Positions 58,884 through 64,000 of a stretch of DNA of 64,000 nucleotides are shown here, in pieces; within the stretch, counting starts at the first letter, position 1; each line of letters opens with the position of its first letter. This stretch comes from Lumbricus terrestris (lineage: Eukaryota > Annelida > Clitellata > Crassiclitellata > Lumbricidae), in assembly GCA_949752735.1 (NCBI GenBank), contig OX457043.1, forward strand, positions 43,322,373 through 43,386,372. Reading direction: 5' to 3'. The notes under the pieces were generated by a model. The model made no database searches, had not been told where the DNA came from, and saw only the letters and a program-made list of their open reading frames with translations. The translations under genes were made by a program, and so were the position numbers.

Positions 58884-60274
58884 CAGGTTGGGCCATAAAA
58901 TGACCCTACAGCTTTTGCCCATAATCTTGGCCAGAGGTAATGATTTTGAATGAAATTTTGCATGCTTAAAGACAATTGATATTCACACATGATGGCCAGA
59001 TTTCATTAAAACATCTCGAACAGAACAAAAGTTATATCACTTTTAGTGAGACCACTCACTGTTATAATGACGATTCAAAAACATGGCGTAACAAAAAGTG
59101 ACAAAAACGAATTTACTAAGCAACATCTCAAATAATTTGTGTCAAATAAACGTGTTACTGACAGAAAATCGTTATAATTAGTTAGAAAACTCAGGTACCA
59201 TCATATCTGCAAGTCGCTGTGACATCATTTAGCAAGATGACTGCTAAATTGGTAAAATAAAGAATTTTTTTGATTAGTAATTTTGTTTTTAAAATAATAA
59301 AATCGAAATTTCTATCAGATCAACATTCCCAGTGTCGATGGCACGCACATTTGTACGCATACACTTCATGAGCTATAGGCCTTGGAGATAAAGCTATAGG
59401 CCTAGTCGGCGCCTAATCTGTTAAACAGTGATTGCAGAGAAATGAATAGCTAACTTGAATTTGAGAGTTAGGAGATGTGCTGTTTATGAAAGAAAATCGG
59501 TTCAACGTCAATATTACTGCACTGGTTTCATTGAGAAGAACAAATGGCTCCAAATATCCGGTTTTGAATCCGATGATTTTGTCAATTGTGGAGAGCTGTT
59601 GCTCGAGAAATAGGCCTACCGCAATCTGCAGCCACAACCAAGAACGATAAGAGACTGAAAATTGATGGTCACATTGGAGTTGATTGGGAAGATTTATCTC
59701 TGGAACACACCACCAAGTCCATTAAAACTGTGCAAAAGACCCAAAACAAGTGTAGGCATTGGTGGTGGACACATTGACAGCGCCGAGCCTTCTCGGTTGT
59801 GGGGCCGTCAATCTGGAATGACCTCCCCCTAACCTCCATCTCCTTCACCTGACCAGTCAATCCTTATTCCTTAAGTCCCTTAAATCTTTTTTCTTTTGCC
59901 GTGGCTGGGCTGGGAGCGCCTCTGAGTAGTTTCTTGAAGGGGCGCTATATAAATGCTAATAATGAATGAATGAATGAATTGAACACAGGATGTGATGTAC
60001 TATCACGTTAAATTGATAACAATATGATTATTTGAGATGAGACGCAAAAATCGCTTTGTTGTTGCTTTCTGCTGCATTATGCTTCTGATTCGTCAAAAGT
60101 CGGTTGTCTCACTAAAAGTGATATAACTCTTGTTCTGTTTGAAATATTGCGGTGAAATCTGGCCACTCTGCGTAAATATGAATTGTCTCTAAACCTGTAA
60201 AATTTTATAATTTTTTTACTTTTGGCCAAGATATTGGCAAACACTTTATGGGGTCTTTTTTATGACCCACCCTG
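58884..60274. mobile_element. Mariner-like element with long inverted repeats, TA flanks
   Basis: Left CAGGTTGGGCCATAAAATGA, right TTTATGACCCACCCTG, with TA on both sides. The arms match imperfectly for about 200 bases (shared AGTTATATCACTTTTAGTGAG, GGCCAGATTTCA). No transposase seen. Nested in 57954-60520 and itself holding a LINE tail. Confidence 0.7.
59772..59985 (+). mobile_element. LINE 3' end, innermost of the nest
   Basis: A frame reads RRAFSVVGPSIWNDLPL, then GCTGGGCTGGGAGCGCCTCT, AAGGGGCGCTATATAAATGC and (GAAT)n. Confidence 0.8.
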
Positions 60275-60892
60275 TACAAGGTTTCTAAGATTCCCTTTTC
60301 AAATGTCAAAGTGTTCGGTTTTATGGCTTCGCCCATTTGATCCTCTGACCAGCCAACCCTAATAGTGCAGTGTGGGTGACTTATGGCATGCGCGGTAGCG
60401 CAAAATTATAGGCCTATGTAAGACCGCCCTACCGAGTATGCGAATCACCCTCTGCCCTGGTTACTTGTGTGACTGCCCTGGCTATGCCCTGGCTACAAAA
60501 AGTGTCTGGCGCCGCCACTGATTATTGGTGACTTTTTAAAAAAAGATTTCGGCCGGATAACTGCTAGAAAAAGGTCATCAATTTTTGGGAAGGGAGATTG
60601 GTGAGACACCCCGAAATCAAATCCTGGCTACGTCCTTGTTAGTGTCGACCTCCTCCTCCTTTATCCAGGCTTGGGACTGGCACTGGTAGAGTACAAAAAG
60701 TGGCGGAGTCGTATGGACAGCTATAGGCTATAAGTTATGGATGGGAACCGCCACTGCGCGTGCGTGCAGCGCCGCGCATGCACTGTTATATCAAAGATAT
60801 ACTGCACAGCAGTGCCAGGACCAAGAAGCCTGTATTGCAGGAAGAGGCCGACTCTAATGATCTTGGTATCACAAAATAATATGTCGTTTAAT

Positions 60893-61075
60893 CAGTGCCT
60901 AAAGTGTGGAAAAAAGTGACTGGACGCCCCTTGCCTGTCCAAATGAAGTGTCTGGACGCCCCTTACCTTAATTTCCAGTCTGCAGTGCTCGCCAGTAAGT
61001 GGCTGGACGGCGTTCAGATTTTAAAACAAGTGCATGGACGCCGTCCATGACCGTCCAAGCACACCTTAAGCCCTG
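60893..61075. mobile_element. hAT-like MITE (CTTAAAGTG family), TSD CGTTTAAT
   Basis: 183 bases, ends CAGTGCCTAAAGTG...CACCTTAAGCCCTG, perfect duplications 60885-60892 and 61076-61083. Internal GTGTCTGGACGCCCCTTACC units. Confidence 0.9.
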
Positions 61076-61273
61076 CGTTTAATTGAAACTGCCACTGTCA
61101 TGCATGGACCTATACTCCTATAGGCTAGGCAGCCTAGGGTATGATTGACTTCCTCAAAGACTAGCAAGTAAATCGTGATTCTCGCCTAGGCGCGGATAAA
61201 ATACTCGCAAAAAATCAAATCGTAGCCATGCGTAAAGATAGTAAAAAATAGTCAAGTCTTGATAAGTAGGCCA

Positions 61274-61547
61274 CGGTGAGAATTGCGGGGGGGTTCAACT
61301 CCCAGTCTTTCTTAGAGCCCATAATTATAAGACTTAGTACGTAAAGTCTGTTTTTCACAACCCAATTCCAAGTGGATCATGGTCCAACCCCAGCAGTAGC
61401 GGCGCAGGGGGCTAACCCCCACCCCCTAAAAAGACCATCCGGTTTTTTACATGTAAAATAAAATATTTCCATGATTACCCCCCCCCCCTAAAACTGAAAT
61501 ACATGCATCAGATTTCGACCCGTTATTTGTCCACAATTCTCACACTG
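61274..61547. mobile_element. CAGGGTGAGAATT-family MITE interrupted by another MITE
   Basis: Left CACGGTGAGAATTGCGG, right CCACAATTCTCACACTG. From 61394, CAGTAGCGGCGCAGGGGG starts a truncated copy of the 2331/54762 family lying inside it. Confidence 0.65.
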
Positions 61548-62100
61548 AAATGAGCCTAAGTGATTTAGAGTTGCATGTAGGCCCTTTGTAGGGTTTGCCA
61601 GTTGGCAGTCGAGGGTCGTGGTCCATTGTGGCAAATGCTTTATGACGTGAATCGGTGGTCCATTACCTAGCGCGCCAGTTGTCATCTCCGAAGGTTGTTG
61701 TCCCCCCCCCCCCCATCCCATAGGCCTATGCGTGTGGCCTAGTAGTAGCAGTTTCAGTTCATCGACACTGTACCGTTTTTGTACGTGTGATAGCAGCTTG
61801 AATATTAAATTTTGTGATCATCTGTTAGCAGTTCATACAATGAATGCAAACAAACGAAGATTATATTATTAGTAGGTATAGCCTAGTAGGCACCAAAGAA
61901 AAGTCCTGTCAGTATCACCGTCAACACCGTTGCCAATCCAAAGCCAGGATAAAGGAGGGCAACGCCAATGATCTCTGCAAGGTTCTAACAATAGCCCTAG
62001 TGCTCATTTTACCATCGCCATCTGCCGAATAAAATGCTGCTTCGACCTTTTTGGGATGGAGTCCGTGCGATCTGCAGCCAGTGTTAACTAAGAGTGCCAT
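61548..62100. other. 5' flank, part e
   Basis: No feature recognised. Confidence 0.4.
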
Positions 62101-62109
62101 TCCCATGGG

Positions 62110-62320
62110 CCGAGACCTAGGGGGGGACGGTCCCCCCCCCCCCCAATGAAAGTGTTGGGGGGACGGCCCATGCATTTGTCCCCCCCAACCGTTGAGCGTC
62201 AAGACTTTTTTTCGCGGCGAAAATAGAAAATTCCGTCGAGATTTGGCCGGATGACTAAAAAAAAGGTCAACTTTTTTGGCGACGAAATTTTTTTTTCGAG
62301 ATTTCGCCGGTGGTTGTCGG
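62110..62320. mobile_element. Truncated relative of 51471-52121
   Basis: GGGCCGAGACCTAGGGGGGG, GGACGGCCCATGCATTTGTC and GATGACTAAAAAAAAGGTCA match the left part of the 51471 element. Only one or two tandem units remain. Confidence 0.75.
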
Positions 62321-62442
62321 TGAATGGTGGTAGTTGGGTGATGGAACCTGATTGGAATCTGGATACGATAGCTTGAAGAGTTCGGTTTTCAGTCGTGAAT
62401 GGGAAGTTGTTTTCGTTGGCACCGCTATTAGAGCCACACAAT

Positions 62443-63743
62443 CAGGGAACAGGTCGGACCGGAACGCACCGGAACGCCGTTCCGGTTCCTTTTTTGACGA
62501 CCGGAACGCCGTTCCGGTTCCTTTTTATAAAATAATTCTTGCATGTACGGCGTCGTTTTTTATTTCGTATAATTTTCTCTGCGCCCATGTTGAGCTCAGC
62601 CCTAGTCATGCAGAGTCCATGTATACACATAGGTAAACCCTCTGTCTCATTCTCCTTTTGGATGACTCCATTAATTTATAGCGCCAACTATATTTTTATT
62701 TCTAAGTTAAAATGACTCCATATGTTTTAGCAAGCCTATATATATAAATTCTAATCATATGACACCAAAATCATAACAATTGGTCAAGGGATGCAGAATT
62801 ATGTGTATTTTAGCATTTTTATGTTGTCGATCGGGACTCGAGACATATAAAAAATTAATAACTCCGTTACCGCTTACATTTTTTACACATGATATTTTTA
62901 TTAGGGCCTATATTCTGAAATGAACGGACTTCGTACACAAAGTTGGAATATCTGCAAATAGTTGAAGAAATAAAAAGTTATTTAATGAGATGTAACTTTT
63001 AGGAAAGAAATAATGAATTTTAACAAACTAAACTGCCGGTAGAGGGCAGAAGATGCAATGCAAAATTATAATTTGTTTTAGCTTTATTTTTTACATTTCA
63101 CTCCACCATAAAGTCGATACAGTTCCATTAATTTCTCTATTTAAACAGATGTTTATTTTCGTATTGCATCTTTGCATAGTGCTAGTGTAGTAGTGTCAGA
63201 TGTGCACAGACTATAAAGTTGAGAGAACTAATCCGTGTCAATAATCGCCTATAGAAGCCAGACACATTGCATAATAACAGTAGTCCATAGCCAACAACTA
63301 TTATTATTTTCATGCATTGCTTTTGACTCCATGTTTAGCTAAAAATAATAAGCAGTCTGATTATTTCATGGCAGGCCCTAATAATATGGAAGTAGGCCTA
63401 CCAGTATCCTACACAGTAATTTTTATCGGTAACCTAAGTAGCTCAAAGTGCAATGAAGAATCCGGGTGAAACGAGTTGGCTCTAAGGAATTCCGCATAAA
63501 TAAATAGTGGATGAGAAAGAGATTACTTATCACAGAACGTCTAAGAATCCAGTGGTAAAAATAGCAAAATTAGTAAAATGAAGTGGCTAAAACGGGCTCT
63601 ATTCAGCAGCAATTGCCCTAAAATCCGTTGTCGGCTGGGGCTTCGCCCCAGACCCCACTGGGGGAGCTCACGACGCTCCCCCAGACCCCCTAGTCGTGAG
63701 TGTCCGGCGTTCCGGTTCCTTTTTCTTTAGGACGGGATCCCTG
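62443..63743. mobile_element. hAT-like element, 1301 bp, TSD CACACAAT
   Basis: Ends CAGGGAACAGGTCGGACC...TTAGGACGGGATCCCTG, perfect duplications 62435-62442 and 63744-63751. CGGAACGCCGTTCCGGTTCC is repeated near the left end and CGTTCCGGTTCC recurs at the right. A GGGGCTTCGCCCC hairpin sits at about 63638-63651. No transposase recognised. Confidence 0.88.
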
Positions 63744-63751
63744 CACACAAT

Positions 63752-64000
63752 ACGTTCTGTAGCCGAAAGTGGTCGCCAGTCTTTCCTTTACATATCGAGG
63801 GATGAACAGGCCACACATAGACCCCGCCACTGGTTGCACTCTGCCTTTGCCAATTAATTGTCAGTTCCTAGGACAGCATTATTTTTTTACACTGATGGGT
63901 CTCGAGCGTGCATTATTACATTAGGAATCGATATGCAAAATGATCATAGCCTCATATGCATAGACAAGCTTTCAAGTAAGATCCAGTTTTCCACAGAAAA
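63752..64000. other. Right edge, no recognised content
   Basis: Nothing recognised. Confidence 0.4.

Larger units (their letters stand above)
57954..60520. mobile_element. hAT-like element, 2567 bp, TSD ATTATTGG
   Basis: Ends CAGTGACGGCGCTACGCCAG...GTCTGGCGCCGCCACTG, perfect duplications 57946-57953 and 60521-60528. Its own sequence is a GCCCTGGCAGGGC-rich minisatellite (TCTGGCAGGGCAAAAGT units, about 58100-58320). The rest of its length is later insertions. Confidence 0.88.
57789..60638. mobile_element. CAAGGCCGTAGC-family MITE, outer shell of a nest
   Basis: Left end TAAGGCCGTAGCTAGG, right end CCTGGCTACGTCCTTG. Removing the inner 57954-60520 insertion leaves a sequence parallel to 40292-40568. 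No clear 8-bp duplication around the outer shell. Confidence 0.75.

Overview
The window is animal genomic DNA dominated by one large, intron-rich gene on the minus strand: an ErbB/EGFR-family receptor tyrosine kinase. I could join 24 coding exons, from a start codon at 48592 down to 942. Every exon-exon junction keeps the reading frame, and the segments follow vertebrate EGFR in order: signal peptide, L1, furin-like Cys-rich, L2, an enlarged second Cys-rich region, transmembrane helix, juxtamembrane, kinase and tyrosine-bearing tail. The reconstructed product is 1328 residues plus one base. The last exon seen ends in a good splice donor, so the 3' end probably lies beyond coordinate 1.

The source is probably a marine invertebrate, and my best guess is an invertebrate deuterostome such as an echinoderm. 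The reasons are a single ErbB gene with an invertebrate-type extended ectodomain, kinase intron positions that resemble human EGFR as I recall it, and abundant LINE tails, tRNA-derived SINEs and hAT-like elements. This is inference, since no species marker was searched.

Layout. 1-941: AT-rich left edge with a 24-bp minisatellite abutting the last splice donor. 942-4247: tail and C-lobe exons (24-20). 5061-8708: kinase exons 19-16, with the splice donor of exon 16 repeated in tandem in the following intron. 9272-9428: transmembrane exon 15. 9940-14161: Cys-rich exons 14-11. 15557-20379: L2 exons 10-8. 22195-27531: first Cys-rich exons 7-4. 30903-32825: L1 exons 3 and 2. 32826-48459: 15.6-kb intron 1. 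48460-48592: exon 1 with start codon and signal peptide. 48593-64000: 5' flank in which I recognise no host gene, only transposon remnants.

The other main content is mobile DNA. I found 26 short inverted-repeat elements flanked by 8-bp direct repeats (18 perfect, 8 with one mismatch), which is typical of hAT transposons. One is inserted cleanly in a tRNA-SINE. Another stack near 57.8-60.6 kb is nested four deep. A sequence core around GACTAAAAAAAGGTC recurs in several otherwise different element families. The tRNA-derived SINEs share their 3' end with the local LINE family, as expected if they borrow its reverse transcriptase.
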